Below, piece by piece: positions 37,838-49,878 of a DNA stretch of 64,000 nucleotides (position 1 is the first letter of the stretch; each line of letters starts with the position of its first letter). The DNA is from Pogostemon cablin. Taxonomy: Eukaryota; Streptophyta; Magnoliopsida; Lamiales; Lamiaceae. The position numbers and the translations under genes were made by a program. The stretch is from assembly GCA_023678885.1 (NCBI GenBank), contig CM042979.1, forward strand, positions 23,045,481 to 23,109,480. The letters run 5' to 3'. A model generated the notes under the pieces. The model made no database searches and was not told where the DNA came from. It saw only the letters and a program-made list of their open reading frames with translations.

Positions 37838-38949
37838 TGTAGGCAATTAAATTTTATTGCCTAATAAATATAAATGCAAAGAAAAATATATTAAATATTG
37901 ATTAAATATTTATTTATTAAGAAATTTAAATAAATTAATTCCTAAAATAAGTAAATAAATAATTGATAATTAATATAATTATTAGAGCCCAAATCCAGGT
38001 CAAATGGGCTCGATTCAAGTCAAAAGAGCCTCATTCAAGTCATGTGGGCTTGACCCAAGTCAAACCCAGCAGGCCTAATTAAATTAAATAGGCCCAAGTC
38101 AAAACCTAATTAAATTAAATAGGCCCAAGTCAAATCCAGCAGGCTTATTTAAATTAAATAGGCCCGTATCCAGTCTAGCAGGCTTAATTAAAGGAAGAAG
38201 CCCAACATATCTTTTCGAAGAAGAAAATATCTCTCAGGTGGTTATTTTCTCCACCTATAAATAAGGGTCTTCAGTCCTCATTCAAAACACATTCAAGCAC
38301 CCGAAGACAAGACGCTCTTGAAGAGATCAAGAACACTCAAAGACCTTCGAATCTTCAAGCTCAAGACCTTCGAGGATCTTCAAATCTTCGAATCTTCAAG
38401 CTCAAGAACATTCGAGGATCTTCAAATCTTCGAATCTTCAAGCTCAAGACCTTCGAGGATCTTCAAATCTTCGAGTCTTCAAGCTCCAGATCTTCAAATC
38501 TTCAAAGCTTCAAATCGAAGGATTCAAGCCAGTCTTCAAGCAACTTCAAAGTAACTTCAAGTCAAGAACTGCCTCCGATCAAGGATCAAGGTGCTAAGCC
38601 TCTCCGATCCGGCGTTCTTCATCCAGTAAAAATCGTGAGGTCAACGGTGTTCTACCAAATTGAACGACGTTCTTCACAACAAATCTTCAAGTCAACGTTC
38701 GATCCGAACAAAGGCTAGACGCCTCCGGATAAACGTTTCAAAAGCTTCAAGTCCCGAACCCGAGATCGGACAAGCTTCATCCGAAGATCCGACTCAGAAA
38801 GTTGGTAAAAGTCAAGAAAGTCAACTCAAGAGAGGAATCAGAGGATAAATAGAAGCTGTTCACTAAAATTATCAAGTTCAATCCATCTCGGATTATCATT
38901 GTAATTTCTTTTGTGTTTATTATTTAATAAATACAATTTTGTTGTTACA
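37838..38949 (+). repeat. 5' LTR of the Tat element
   Basis: It starts TGTAGGCAATTAAATT and ends TTGTTGTTACA. It has subrepeats of AGGCCCAAGTCAAA with TAATTAAATTAAATA at about 38070-38180, a TATAAATAA box at 38256-38264, and 41-42-bp tandem units of CTTCGAGGATCTTCAAATC at about 38350-38490. Short open frames here come from these repeats. Confidence 0.95.
38256..38264 (+). promoter_or_regulatory. TATA box of the Tat 5' LTR
   Basis: TATAAATAA sits mid-LTR, followed by a CA-containing start region. It is repeated identically in the 3' LTR. Confidence 0.6.
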
Positions 38950-38954
38950 AATTT

Positions 38955-38972
38955 TGGCACGCCCAGTGGGAC
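38955..38972 (+). other. Likely primer binding site
   Basis: TGGCACGCCCAGTGGGAC begins five bases after the LTR. It starts with TGG, as expected for pairing to a tRNA 3' CCA end. I have not assigned the tRNA. Confidence 0.55.
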
Positions 38973-39009
38973 AGTTTCTACCTCTCATCTCCTCTTCGAG
39001 CAAAGTAAG

Positions 39010-42000
39010 ATGGTTCCTCTAAGGGTCAAAGTCAACAGATCAGCTTCTGTCTTCAAGTCTTCAGAATTACAAGTGGAAGACGTTAATGTGACAACTAGAA
39101 GCATGTCAAAGATGGCACGATCTGAAGCCTCTTCAGAGATAAATTCTTCAGTTGGAGTTACCTCTGGAGTGATACCATATGATGATAAAGATGAGAAAAA
39201 TGACTCAGCTAACTCAACCCCTATACTTGAAGAAAGCTCATCGTCTGATTCATCCATATCCTCGACAATGGCAATAAACACTTCGTCTGTCGAAGAACAG
39301 TTGGCAAGCTTAACTGAATCCATTGCTGCACTTGCCAAACAGAACCAAGAACAAAGTACTTTGATTTTCAAACTGATGGAGAAAATGGCTGGTGCTGAAA
39401 CTAGCCATGCGAACGAAAAGCAAGAAGAAGATGCTGAAAATGAAGTAGATGAGCCTGCGAAGCGTCAGACGATGGGGAAAAGGGTGATTGAAGAAGAATT
39501 GAACATCTCCCATGATGGAATGGTTCCTATCAGCCAGTTAAAAAGCATTATACTTGGCACAATGAAGGACCAATTCGAAGAGAGCTCTAAACCTTCATTC
39601 GCTTATGCTAAGCCTTATACTAGGAGGGTTGGCAACTTGAGGATGCCACCTAACTATCAACCCCCCAAGTTCCAACAGTTTGATGGCAAAGGTAATCCAA
39701 GGCAACATATAGCACATTTCATAGAAACGTGCAATGATGCTGGCACTCACGGAGATCATATGGTGAGACAATTCGTTCGCTCTCTGAAGGGAAATGCTTT
39801 TGAATGGTACACCGACTTGGAGGCTGATTCTATAGACAGTTGGGATCAGATGGAATATCAATTCCTTAATCGTTTCTATAGTACTAGGAGGACGGTTAGC
39901 ATGATAGAGTTGACGAACACCCGTTAGTTAAAAGAAGAGCCAGTAATTGAGTACATTAATCGATGCAGAAATTTGAGCCTAAACTGTAAAGATCGATTGT
40001 CTGAAGTTTCTGGCATTGAGATGTGCACAGCAGGAATGCAATGGAACCTTCGTTACATACTTCAAGGGATTAAGCCTAAAACCTTTGAAGACTTGGCCAC
40101 AAGAGCTCACGACATGGAGCTAAGTATGGGGATAAGTGGAGTTGTAGAACCACCGATTCCTGGATCCTACAAGTATAAAGAAAAGCAAGAGGCAAGAAAA
40201 GGGGGCAAACCCTACAACAAATCTTCCGAAAAAGGGTCTATGGCAACAAATGCATCAACTGTCAAGTTCCGAAGGAATGAGAATGAAAAAGATGATAAAG
40301 TGAAGAATGAGTCCCAAGAAAGGGGGCAAAGAAGATTGACCTTGAAAGAAATGCAAGAAAGGAAGTACCCATTCCTTGATTCGGATGTCCCAGGCATACT
40401 CGATGATCTGCTCAAAGATAAACTTATCGAGCTTCCTGAAATAAAGCGACCAGAAGAAGCAGGACAAACGGACAATCCGAAATACTGCAAGTATCATAGA
40501 CTGGTGGGACATTCTATCAAAGATTGCTTTGTCTTTAAAGACAAAGTTATGCGATTGGTTGAGCAAGGGAAGATCTTTCTAAATGAAGATGTAACTGCAA
40601 ACTCTACTTCTGCAGACGGTGAAAATAATTATTCATGCAATATGGCAGGCGAAGCTGTTGTGCCTAAAGTTGAAAGCAAGGCCCATGCTATGAAGATTAC
40701 CTTCACTGAAGAAGACTTACTGCTCGGTTCACAATCTCACAACCGACCCTTGTTCGTAGCTGGTTGCACTCAAGAGCAAAGGGTGAATCGAATACTGATT
40801 GATGGAGGTTCAGCGGTCAATATCCTACCTCTAATAACGTTGAAAAAGTTAGGGATTTCAACAGATGAACTTGGCAATAGCCGATTGACGATTCATGGGT
40901 TCAATCAAGAGGGCCAGAGAACACTTAGTACGATAGTCATGAACTTAATAATAGATGAGATGGCCTCAACAGTTCTGTTTCATGTCATTGATGCTAAAAC
41001 ATCATATAACATGCTCTTGGGGCGCCCATGGTTACATGAAAATGGAGTGATTCCTTCTACACTGCATCAGTGCTTCAAATACTGCGATGGAGGTAACATA
41101 AAGAAGGTACTCGGTGATGAAAAGCCATTTACAGAAGCAGAGTCATACTTCGCAGACGCTAGATATTTTCTGAAAAGTATCAAGGCCGATAAGCAAGAAG
41201 GAACTTCATCACAAGATAAAAAACAAGAAAAAGAGAATGCAGATGATTTTTCATCCACACAGTCTAATGAAAGTAAACAGTTGATCAAAACTGTAGAAGG
41301 GTTGACACTACCCCTGACTAAGGTTGACGCTGAGAAGCCCTCTCCCCCTCCACTCAAAGGATTCACTCGCCCAACTCAAGCGGCTTAAACTGAGCACGGA
41401 GATGTATTTGAGGCGGCAGTTTCCAAATCATATAGCCCACAAGCTTACAAACTTCTTGTGAAAGCTGGTTATGACCCTCAAGAAAAAGGTGCGGCAAATG
41501 AAATGTCTCATAAGACTCCTAGTAGAACCACCCAAGAGAAATTGAAGAGTAATGGCCGTACTTCCAAGTATACTAGAACAGGTATAGGATATGTTCTGCA
41601 AAAACCTGTTCGCATTGCGATAAAGAGGGCAAACACAAACTACATCACTGAAGATGAAATTCTCTCTGAAGAAGAGGAGTCTCATGAAGAAGATAGAAAG
41701 ACAGAAAGAATCTCAGTATTCGAGAGACTCAAACCAGCTGGAGCTAAAAAGACTACCAAGTTCCCAAGTTTCCCAAAGATACATAGTCGGATCCCATCTC
41801 GCATGAAAAGATGACATCTCCTGACTATATCATGTGGCACAATGTTGAAAGCTAAGAAACGAACAATAATCTTCACCCGAAGTGAAGAAGATGATCGTGA
41901 AAGTATAGGCTCATCAGATGTTGTTCATTCCATCATCATGCAAACAGATCTACAAAGTGCAGAAAGAGATCTCCAAAGCAAGATCGTCGAGATGAGGAGA

Positions 42001-45000
42001 GATGGCTATGAAGTGGGGAGCATTGTTAAAGTGGGAGAGAATGAATAAGTTGGGTCCAACCCACGTTTTCGAAGGCAAGAATTCCTGGGACAAGTTTCCA
42101 CGGTGAATCATATCACTATACGAGAGGAGACCTCAACCGAAGAGGAAGACGCTGATGATGCTCCTCCAGAATTTGAAGAGGGTGTCAAATCCACTGTTGA
42201 TCAATTGAAGGAGATTAATTTGGGTGATGATAACGATCCACGTCCAACCTATATAAGTATTTCATTGATAGCTAGTGAAGAAAGAGCTTACATTGAGCTT
42301 CTTCGAGAGTTTAGAGACGTGTTCGCTTGGTCATTCAAGGAGATGCCCGGATTAGATCCAAAAATAGCAGTTCATCATTTAGCGGTAAAGGAAGGAGCTA
42401 AGCCAGTTAAGCAGATGCAGCGTCGATTTCGACCAGAGCTGGTTCCATTGATTGAAGCTGAGGTTAATAAGCTCCTTGAAACGGGAAAGATACGAGAAGT
42501 CAAGTATCCCACTTGGCTCTCTAACATTGTGCCAGTAAGGAAGACAAATGGGCAGCTTAGAGTATGTGTTGACTTCCGTGACTTAAACTTGGCATGCCCA
42601 AAAGATGATTTTCCACTACCAATCACAGAACTTATGATTGATGCAACGACCGGGCATGAAGTACTTTCATTTATGGATGGATCATCTGGTTACAATCAAA
42701 TTAGCCTAGCTCCGGAAGATCAAGAGAAAACAGCTTTCCGCACTCCTAAAGGAATATACTGCTATAATGTTATGCCGTTTGGCTTGAGGAATGCTGGCAC
42801 TACGTATCAACGAGCTATGCAAAAGATATTCGACGACATGCTTCATAAGAATGTCGAATGTTATGTGGATGACATTGTAGTGAAATCAAAGAAGAAAAAG
42901 GATCATCTTAAAGATCTAAGGCAAATATTTGAGCGCCTCAGGAAATTTCAACTCAAGATGAACCCGCTTAAGTGCGCATTCAGAGTCTCTTCTGGTAAGT
43001 TCCTTGGATTCGTTGTCCGACATCGTGGTATTGAGATTGACAAAGCAAAGATAGATTCAATCATGAAGATGCAGGTACCCCGAAATATACATGAGCTTAA
43101 GAGTTTGCAAGGAAAATTGGCATACTTAAGAAGATTCATATCAAACCTAGCCGGTAGGTGCCAACCATTCAGTCATCTTATGAAGAAGGGCAGCCCATTC
43201 GAATGGGATGAAGCTTGCACTAATGCCTTTAACAACATTAAAGCATATTTGATGAAGCCGCCAGTATTGGTCGCCCCGATAGTCGGACGTCCATTAATTC
43301 TCTACATATCTGCTCAAGAAAGATCAGTTGGAGCTCTACTTGCACAAAATAATGATGAAGGAAAGGAGTGTGCATTGTACTATTTGAGTAGAACAATGAC
43401 CCCAAATGAGTTAAAATACTCACCAATTGAAAATATTTGTCTGGCTCTCATCTTTGCAATTCAAAAGTTAAGACACTACTTTCAAGCTCATACTGTTTAC
43501 TTGGTCTCAAAGGCCAACCCATTAAAATTCGTCATGTCGAAACCAGTGCTCTCTGATAGGCTTGCAAGATGGTATCTTCAATTGCAGCAATTCGAGATTA
43601 TATATGTCACTCAAAAGGCAGTGAAAGGGCAAGTATTGGCGGATTTCTTAGTTGATCATCCCATGCCTGCAGAATGGGAGTTATCTGATGATCTCCCCGA
43701 TGAAGATATATTGGCTATTGAAATCACTCCTCCTTGGAAGATGTATTTCGATGGAGCTGCTCACAGAGAAGGAGCCGGCGCAGGAGTGGTATTTGTGACC
43801 TCAGATGGAGAAGTTCTGCCATACTCCTTCAATCTAACTGAAAATTGCTCTAACAATGTAGCTGAATATCAAGCTCTTATACTTGGTCTGGAGATGGCAG
43901 TAGATGTAAAGCAACGACACCTGAAGGTATATGGAGATTCGTTGTTAATAATCAACTAGCTGCTTGGTTTATATGAGGTTAAGAAACCCGAGCTACGTCC
44001 GTATTATGACTATGCTCAAAGGCTTATGAATTGGCTTGGAGATGTAGAGATTGAACATCTTCCAATGAGCAAGAACAAACAAGCCGATGCTTTGGCAAAG
44101 CTAGCATCAACCATAGCAATGTCTGAAGCACATTTCCAAGTTCCGATCTGCAAAAGTTGGGTGGTACCTCCCTTTTTCGAAAAGGAAGATGATGAAGAAG
44201 TTGGGTATTGTGCCATAGAAGTGTTCGATATTGGGAAGGAAGATTGGCGACAACCATTCGTGGATTACTTGAAGTATGATAAGCTCCCCAATGATCCACA
44301 CCTAAGGGTTGATGTCCGGCGTAGAGCACCGCGATTCTTCTATTACAAAGATATACTTTATAGAAGATCGTTTGATGGTATTCTCTTAAGATGCTTAAGT
44401 GATGAAAAAGCTCTTCAAGCTATGGAGGAAGCTCATTCTGGAATATGTGGCGCCCATCAGTCTGGACCCAAGTTACATTTCAGAATCAAGAGGATGGGAT
44501 ATTACTGGCCTTCTATGGTGAAGGATTGCATAGATTATGCACAAAAATGTCAGCCATGCCAGTTTCATGCAAATCTCATTCATCAGCCTCCCGAGCCATT
44601 ACATCCAACAGTTTCTTCGTGGACATTTGATGCATGGGGCTTAGATGTGGTGGGGCCATTAACGAAGTCTTCCGGAGGTCATCTTTATATTCTGGCTGCC
44701 ACTGATTACTTTTCCAAATGGGCGGAAGTTGTACCCTTGAAAGAAGTGAAGAAAGAAAATGTGGCTGATTTCATCCGCATCAACATCATATATAGATATG
44801 GAGTGCCTCGATACATCATCACGGATAATGGGAGGCCGTTCAGTAACTCTTTGATTGATAGGCTTTGTGAGAAGTTTGACTTCAAGCAAAGGAAGTCTTC
44901 TATGTACAATGCAGCAGCTAACGGGCTCGCTGAAGCCTTCAACAAAACACTGTGTAACCTATTGAAGAAGGTGGTCTCTAAGTCAAAACGAGACTGGCAT

Positions 45001-45489
45001 GAAAGGATTCATGAAGCTTTATGGGCGTATCGAACTACTTATAGAACGCCTACTCAAGCTACTCCATATTCTCTAGTGTATGGGGTTGAAGCTGTTGTGC
45101 CCCTTGAAAAGCAAATTCCATCTTTGAGGATAGCTATTCAAGAAGGTTTGACTGAAGAAGAGAACGCACGACTGCGTCTCGAAGAATTAGAGGCACTTGA
45201 TGAAAAGAGGTTGGAAGCACAACAGAGACTTGAGTGCTATCAAGCTCGCCTCTCCAGAACATTTAACAAGAAAGTGAAGATACGTTCCTTTCAAGTCGGA
45301 GACTTAGTCCTTGCTGTGAGAAGGCCTATTGTCATCACTCACCGAGTGGGAAATAAATTCTTGCCCAAGTGGGATGGCCCACATGTTGTGAAAGAAGTAT
45401 ATACAAATGGTGCATACAAGTTGATATCTGAAGATGGAGTGGGAATTGGCCCTATAAATGGCAAATTCCTGAAATACTACTACGCGTAA
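39010..45489 (+). pseudogene. Tat gag-pol polyprotein, one frame with five nonsense codons
   Basis: All coding pieces share one frame from ATG 39010 to stop 45489. The frame is broken by stops at 39925, 41386, 41812, 42046 and 43957 and has no frameshift. Domains in order: gag (retrotrans_gag core at about 39600-40140); a CKYH...H...C zinc-like knuckle at about 40485; protease with ILIDGGSAVNILP at about 40795; RT with FMDGSSGYNQ and YVDD at 42103-43200; RNase H at about 43290-43650; a second RNase H (MYFDGAAHREGAGAG) at about 43740-44120; integrase with an HH-CC finger (CQPC), TDNGRPF and NGLAEAFNK at about 44400-45100; and a GPHVV motif near the end. Catalytic residues look intact. The protein cannot be made in full from this copy unless stops are read through. 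Confidence 0.93.
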
Positions 45490-46380
45490 TCCAGTCATAC
45501 CTAAGGAACGCTCCGTGACGCACGAGCCTAAACTGCATGTTACTCCTGGTCCGCATGAATATAAACTGTGTACGACAAACTCCTGGTCCGCATGAGTATA
45601 AACTGTGTACGACGAACTCCTGGTCCACATGAGTATAAACTGTGCACGACACCCACCAAAGGTAATTATATGTGGTTAAACTATTAATTCACCCCACTCA
45701 GATATTTTAAGTGGTTAAAGCATTAAATATCCTACTTTGTCTAAAGTGGTTAAAGAATAGTCACTCCTGGCCCGCACGAGTATAAACTGTGTACGGCACC
45801 CCCCCCCCGTTCAAATCAAATCATGTCCCTTCGAACTACGTAATGACTTGATCCTCTGTAAAGAGGTACGTAGGCAGCTTAGCACTCTGCTAAGTTCAGT
45901 CATATCTTTGGTTTATCACATCAAGTCTGTGAAGCAAGCAACAAATTGATATTGAAGGAGTGGAGAAGCTAAAAATTGGCAAGGAGAAGACAGTGGGTGG
46001 TACAAATTTGGGTAAAATAATACAAAAGTTTTAGTGATTGGAAATTCGAATGTCGAAGGAAATCCGAAATATTCTGATAATCACTGCCATAAAAAGAAGA
46101 CGAAGAAGGGATTGGATTATTTTAAACTGTTAAATTAAGAATTATTGATTGAATTATTATTTAATTCACTCATAAATTCTCTTAATTTAGCTTAGAATAA
46201 TAAGCTCATTATAATGGGTATAAATTGATGTGGTCATGAGCTAATTGGACCCAAGTTCAAGCAATGTAAGCCCAAAATGGGCTATTCAAAGCGATGGGCT
46301 CAAATTGAATTAAATTTGTTGGGCTAGGTGGGACTCAAAATTAAACCCATTAAAGAGGTCAAAATTGAAAAGGGTGAGTC
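45490..46380 (+). repeat. Tat 3' spacer with 37-bp tandem units
   Basis: ACTCCTGGTCCGCATGAGTA units start at 45542, 45579 and 45616, and a fourth, separated copy is at about 45761. A poly-C run follows near 45800, then GAGGTACGTAGGCAGC, a phrase I associate with Tat 3' regions. No protein is recognised. Confidence 0.7.
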
Positions 46381-48060
46381 AAAATTGATGAGGAGGGTCT
46401 TCTCTCCTCCAAAGCAGAAAGCTCTCTGCCCCGTCGATGGATCCCTCGCCACTTTGCTGATGCCGCCGTCTCTCAGCCGCCGTACGCCGAAAGCAGTCGC
46501 ACCGCCGCCGCTGCTGTTGACCACCATGCCTGCGCATCCCATCGCTGGATCTCTCGTCTCCGGCCTTGAATTGCGCGACGCTGCCACATCGCGCCCCCCC
46601 GGAGCTGGCGTTGCCGTTACAGATCGCCAGTCGCCGATAGCTCCCGCTGCCTATCGCCATTAGAAGCCCTTCCTCATCGGATCCCGCAGCTGCTTCGGAT
46701 CCTCAACGTCGCACTCCAACCGGGTCTCTCTCGCTCTTCGCCGAAAAGTCCCATTGATCATTGAGCATGTCGCTGTGTTGCCACCGCAGATCCAGCCCAC
46801 TACGCTACCATGGATCGCGACACTGCCCTCATCCGCTGCTACAAACCGCCCAGCCGCCGCTTCCGAGGCCTGCCGACGGGAACGTGCGGGCGCCGCCTCA
46901 CCAAACTGCCGATGGGATCGCGAGCGTCGCACGCTTCACCAAGCTGCATCGGGTCACCGCTCATCCAGAAACCGCCGCTGCACACGGACTCGCCGCCATC
47001 GATCGTTGTTCTCCAATTGCCGCGCTGCCAACACCACTCGCTCACCACCGCTGATCGACTGCTGTGCGCGTCATCGCCTCCATCATTATCTGCCACATAC
47101 AGCCAGAGCCAGCCATCTCCGCTCACCACACCACGCGAACCGGAGCCTGTTGCCACCACCGGATCTGTCACTGCTGCCGCCGGAAATAGCAGCCCTTCAC
47201 CGAAAATCGCACTGCAGTTCAGCTGCAATCACCGAGACCCACCGCTGAAATCGAGCCACACGCACCGCCGAGGTCCATCTTCCGCGCTGATCACGCTCAC
47301 TCTTCAAGCCACCGTTCGCGGCTGCAGATTGAGTTCGCGCCGCTGGGGTTCTGATCCATCCACGATGCTGCCACAGATCGCTCTCCCTTGGCTAATCTCG
47401 ACGACCACCGCCCGATCCTGCCAGTTTGATGGCCGAAGAAGCGAACCAGCAACTGCCAAAACACCACCACGCTGTCGTTGTGGTTGCGCTGAGCTATGCC
47501 CGCCGTCTCGTTGCCATAGCAACCCAGCCCGATCAGAAGATGGCTGCTCATGTTATCACTTGCAAAAACGAACTCACCATTCAAAACCGCCACCGCTGCG
47601 ATCGGAGAGATAGCTCGGTGCGAACGTTGGACTCGTCACGACCTCCGGCTGGGATGAATCCCTAAGTCGCCAGGAATGCGTGACGCTGGTCACAACTGCC
47701 CGTGTTATCCTCAAATCTCCTCTTCGTGGGTACAAAAAAAAAAGAAAGAGCGGAAAAGATACAGAGGAAGATATGAAAACAAAGTGGCGATACTTACCTT
47801 GATGATTATGTGAAGGCAAATAAGCAAAGAGAAAAGAAGCATGTATATGTAAAAGCAAAAAAAAGGAGCAAGAAGCAAAGCAGTAAAGGAGAAAGGAACA
47901 AGGAGAGTTGTAAGAGATAAGAGAAGTTACATTATGTTGTCTACTGCGAATTTGATTCAAGCGTATGGAAGAAAAATCTGCAAAGAGAAGAAAGGTATTG
48001 ATTAGTTGATTCTCTGTAATCGTGATGTGAAGAAAATAGAGGCTTTGAGCCCTCTTTATA
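46381..48060 (-). other. GC-rich 3' region of the Tat element with antisense gene-like signals
   Basis: The DNA turns sharply GC-rich at about 46400-47680. Open frames occur on both strands, as high GC allows, and none is recognisable. On the minus strand there is a TATA box (TATATAAAG at 48054-48062), then pyrimidine-rich leader-like sequence. An ATG opens MLLFSLLICLHIIIK and runs into a near-perfect donor AAG-GTAAGTA at 47798. This looks like a gene 5' end in antisense, either captured or an element-borne antisense unit. Antisense frames in the 3' region are known from some Tat relatives. Confidence 0.4.
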
Positions 48061-48062
48061 TA
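48054..48062 (-). promoter_or_regulatory. TATA box, antisense in the Tat 3' region
   Basis: TATATAAAG on the minus strand lies about 250 bases upstream of the donor-like GTAAGTA at 47797. Motif and spacing only. Confidence 0.4.
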
Positions 48063-48469
48063 GCAGTAATTTTTTTTTTATGGATAACTCTAATAAAAGA
48101 TTGGATGAATGTTGGAGTTTATCTGTGAGAAAATATCTGTGCAGAATATTTGAGGATATCTTGTTGAGTCCATGAACTTATATTCGATATATAATGTGGT
48201 ATTTGAGACAGGGAAGGAAGTGAGAGCCCAAATAAAAAAAAAATGAATAAGCTTTGGAAAATAATAAGCCCAAATCGTGGAGATGGATTAGTATGGGCCA
48301 TAACATTCTTTTATTAGCCCGTCATGTTCTTCTTAATATTAAGAGTTAATGGGCCAAATAAAATGAATTAATGGGTAAAAAGAAGAAGGATACAAGAAGT
48401 AAGAAATTAAATATTGCAATTTATTCACTTCAAAGAAATATTTCAGTGAACAAAATGCAAGGGGGCATT
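48061..48469. other. Tat 3' spacer up to the polypurine tract
   Basis: AT-rich, with no gene. It ends in AAAATGCAAGGGGGCATT, the likely polypurine tract, directly before the 3' LTR. Confidence 0.7.
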
Positions 48470-49581
48470 TGTAGGCAATTAAATTTTATTGCCTAATAAA
48501 TATAAATGCAAAGAAAAATATATTAAATATTGATTAAATATTTATTTATTAAGGAATTTAAATAAATTAATTCCTAAAATAAGTAAATAAATAATTGATA
48601 ATTAATATAATTATTAGAGCCCAAATCCAAGTCAAATGGGCTCGATTCAAGTCAAAAGAGCCTCATTCAAGTCATGTGGGCTTGACCCAAGTCAAACCCA
48701 GCAGACCTAATTAAATTAAATAGACACAAGTCAAAGCCTAATTAAATTAAATAGGCCCAAGTCAAATCCAGCAGGCTTATTTAAATTAAATAGGCCCGTA
48801 TCCAGTCTAGCAGGCTTAATTAAAGGAAGAAGCCCAACATATCTTTTCGAAGGAGAAAATATCTCTCAGGTGGTTATTTTCTCCACCTATAAATAAGGGC
48901 CTTCAGTCCTCATTCAAAACACATTCAAGCACCCGAAGACAAGACGCTCTTGAAGAGATCAAGAACACTCAAAGACCTTCGAATCTTCAAGCTCAAGACC
49001 TTCGAGAATCTTCAAATCTTCGAATCTTCAAGCTCAAGAACATTCGAGGATCTTCAAATCTTCGAATCTTCAAGCTCAAGACCTTCGAGGATCTTCAAAT
49101 CTTCGAGTCTTCAAGCTCCAGATCTTCAAATCTTCAAAGCTTCAAATCGAAGGATTCAAGCCAGTCTTCAAGCAACTTCAAAGTAACTTCAAGTCAAGAA
49201 CTGCCTCCGATCAAGGATCAAGGTGCTAAGCCTCTCCGATCCGGCGTTCTTCATCCAGTAAAAATCGTGAGGTCAACGGTGTTCTACCAAATTGAACGAC
49301 GTTCTTCACAACAAATCTTCAAGTCAATGTTCGATCCGAACAAAGGCTAGACGCCTCCGGATAAACGTTTCAAAAGCTTCAAGTCCCGAACCCGAGATCG
49401 GACAAGCTTCATCCGAAGATCCAACTCAGAAAGTTGGTAAAAGTCAAGAAAGTCAACTCAAGAGAGGAATCAGAGGATAAATAGAAGCTGTTCACTAAAA
49501 TTATCAAGTTCAATCCATCTCGGATTATCATTGTAATTTCTTTTGTGTTTATTATTTAATAAATACAATTTTGTTGTTACA
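48470..49581 (+). repeat. 3' LTR of the Tat element
   Basis: Same length as the 5' LTR. Ten of the 11 differences are transitions. It ends TTGTTGTTACA and is followed by CATGT. Confidence 0.95.
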
Positions 49582-49878
49582 CATGTTATTGAGAGCTAAA
49601 ATGTTATCGGGAAAAAATGTTTGAGATTTAGACTTCATACCTAGAATAATATTCAGTCTATATGATGAATCAGTTCCATTAAAATTTAAGAGAAAACAAT
49701 TCCCTACTAAGGTTTTTTATGATATGACTATTAATAGAAGTTAAGGACAATCTCTATCATGTGTTGTGTATTAATGACGAGACATGTTTTCAAATATGGA
49801 TAATTGTTCGTAGCAGTTTCCTGAGTGAAAAGCAAGAGAGGATTGAAGATACTTTGTCTTGAATGAATGAAAATTAAC
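49582..49878 (+). pseudogene. Helitron helicase C-terminal remnant
   Basis: Across frames it reads AKMLSGKNV, DFIPRIIFSLYDESVPLKFK, RKQFPTKVFYDMTINRS, a stop, GQSLS, then RHVFKYG, a stop, LFVAVS, a stop, VKSKRGLKIL. This is the order of the last motifs of the Helitron Pif1-type helicase (FIPR, MTINKSQGQSL, VALSR). Stops and shifts make it non-functional. The left continuation ENHVIE lies just before the retrotransposon's target site. Confidence 0.85.

Larger units (their letters stand above)
37838..49581 (+). mobile_element. Ty3/gypsy Tat-clade LTR retrotransposon, full length (11,744 bp)
   Basis: The two LTRs (37838-38949 and 48470-49581) are 1112 bp each, bounded TG...CA, and flanked by the 5-bp duplication CATGT (37833-37837 and 49582-49586). 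I count 11 differences between the LTRs and no indel, about 1%, so insertion is recent. The internal order is gag, protease, RT, RNase H, a second (archaeal-type) RNase H, then integrase; the double RNase H marks the Tat lineage. A purine tract GCAAGGGGGCATT precedes the 3' LTR. About 3 kb of non-coding sequence lies between integrase and the 3' LTR. Confidence 0.95.

Noticed and set aside
38318..38848. Two open frames in the LTRs (also at 48950-49480)
   Set aside because: They follow the LTR's CTTCGAGGATC tandem repeats and occur identically in both LTRs; they lie upstream of gag and have no protein similarity.
43238..44945. Minus-strand frames of 60-100 codons opposite the Tat pol region
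   Set aside because: Shadows of the pol frame with no independent signal.
46754..47613. Overlapping + strand frames of 164 and 267 codons
   Set aside because: High GC lowers stop frequency on all frames; the proteins are low-complexity Ser/Pro/Arg-rich and unrecognised. If the region is genic, the signals favour the minus strand.
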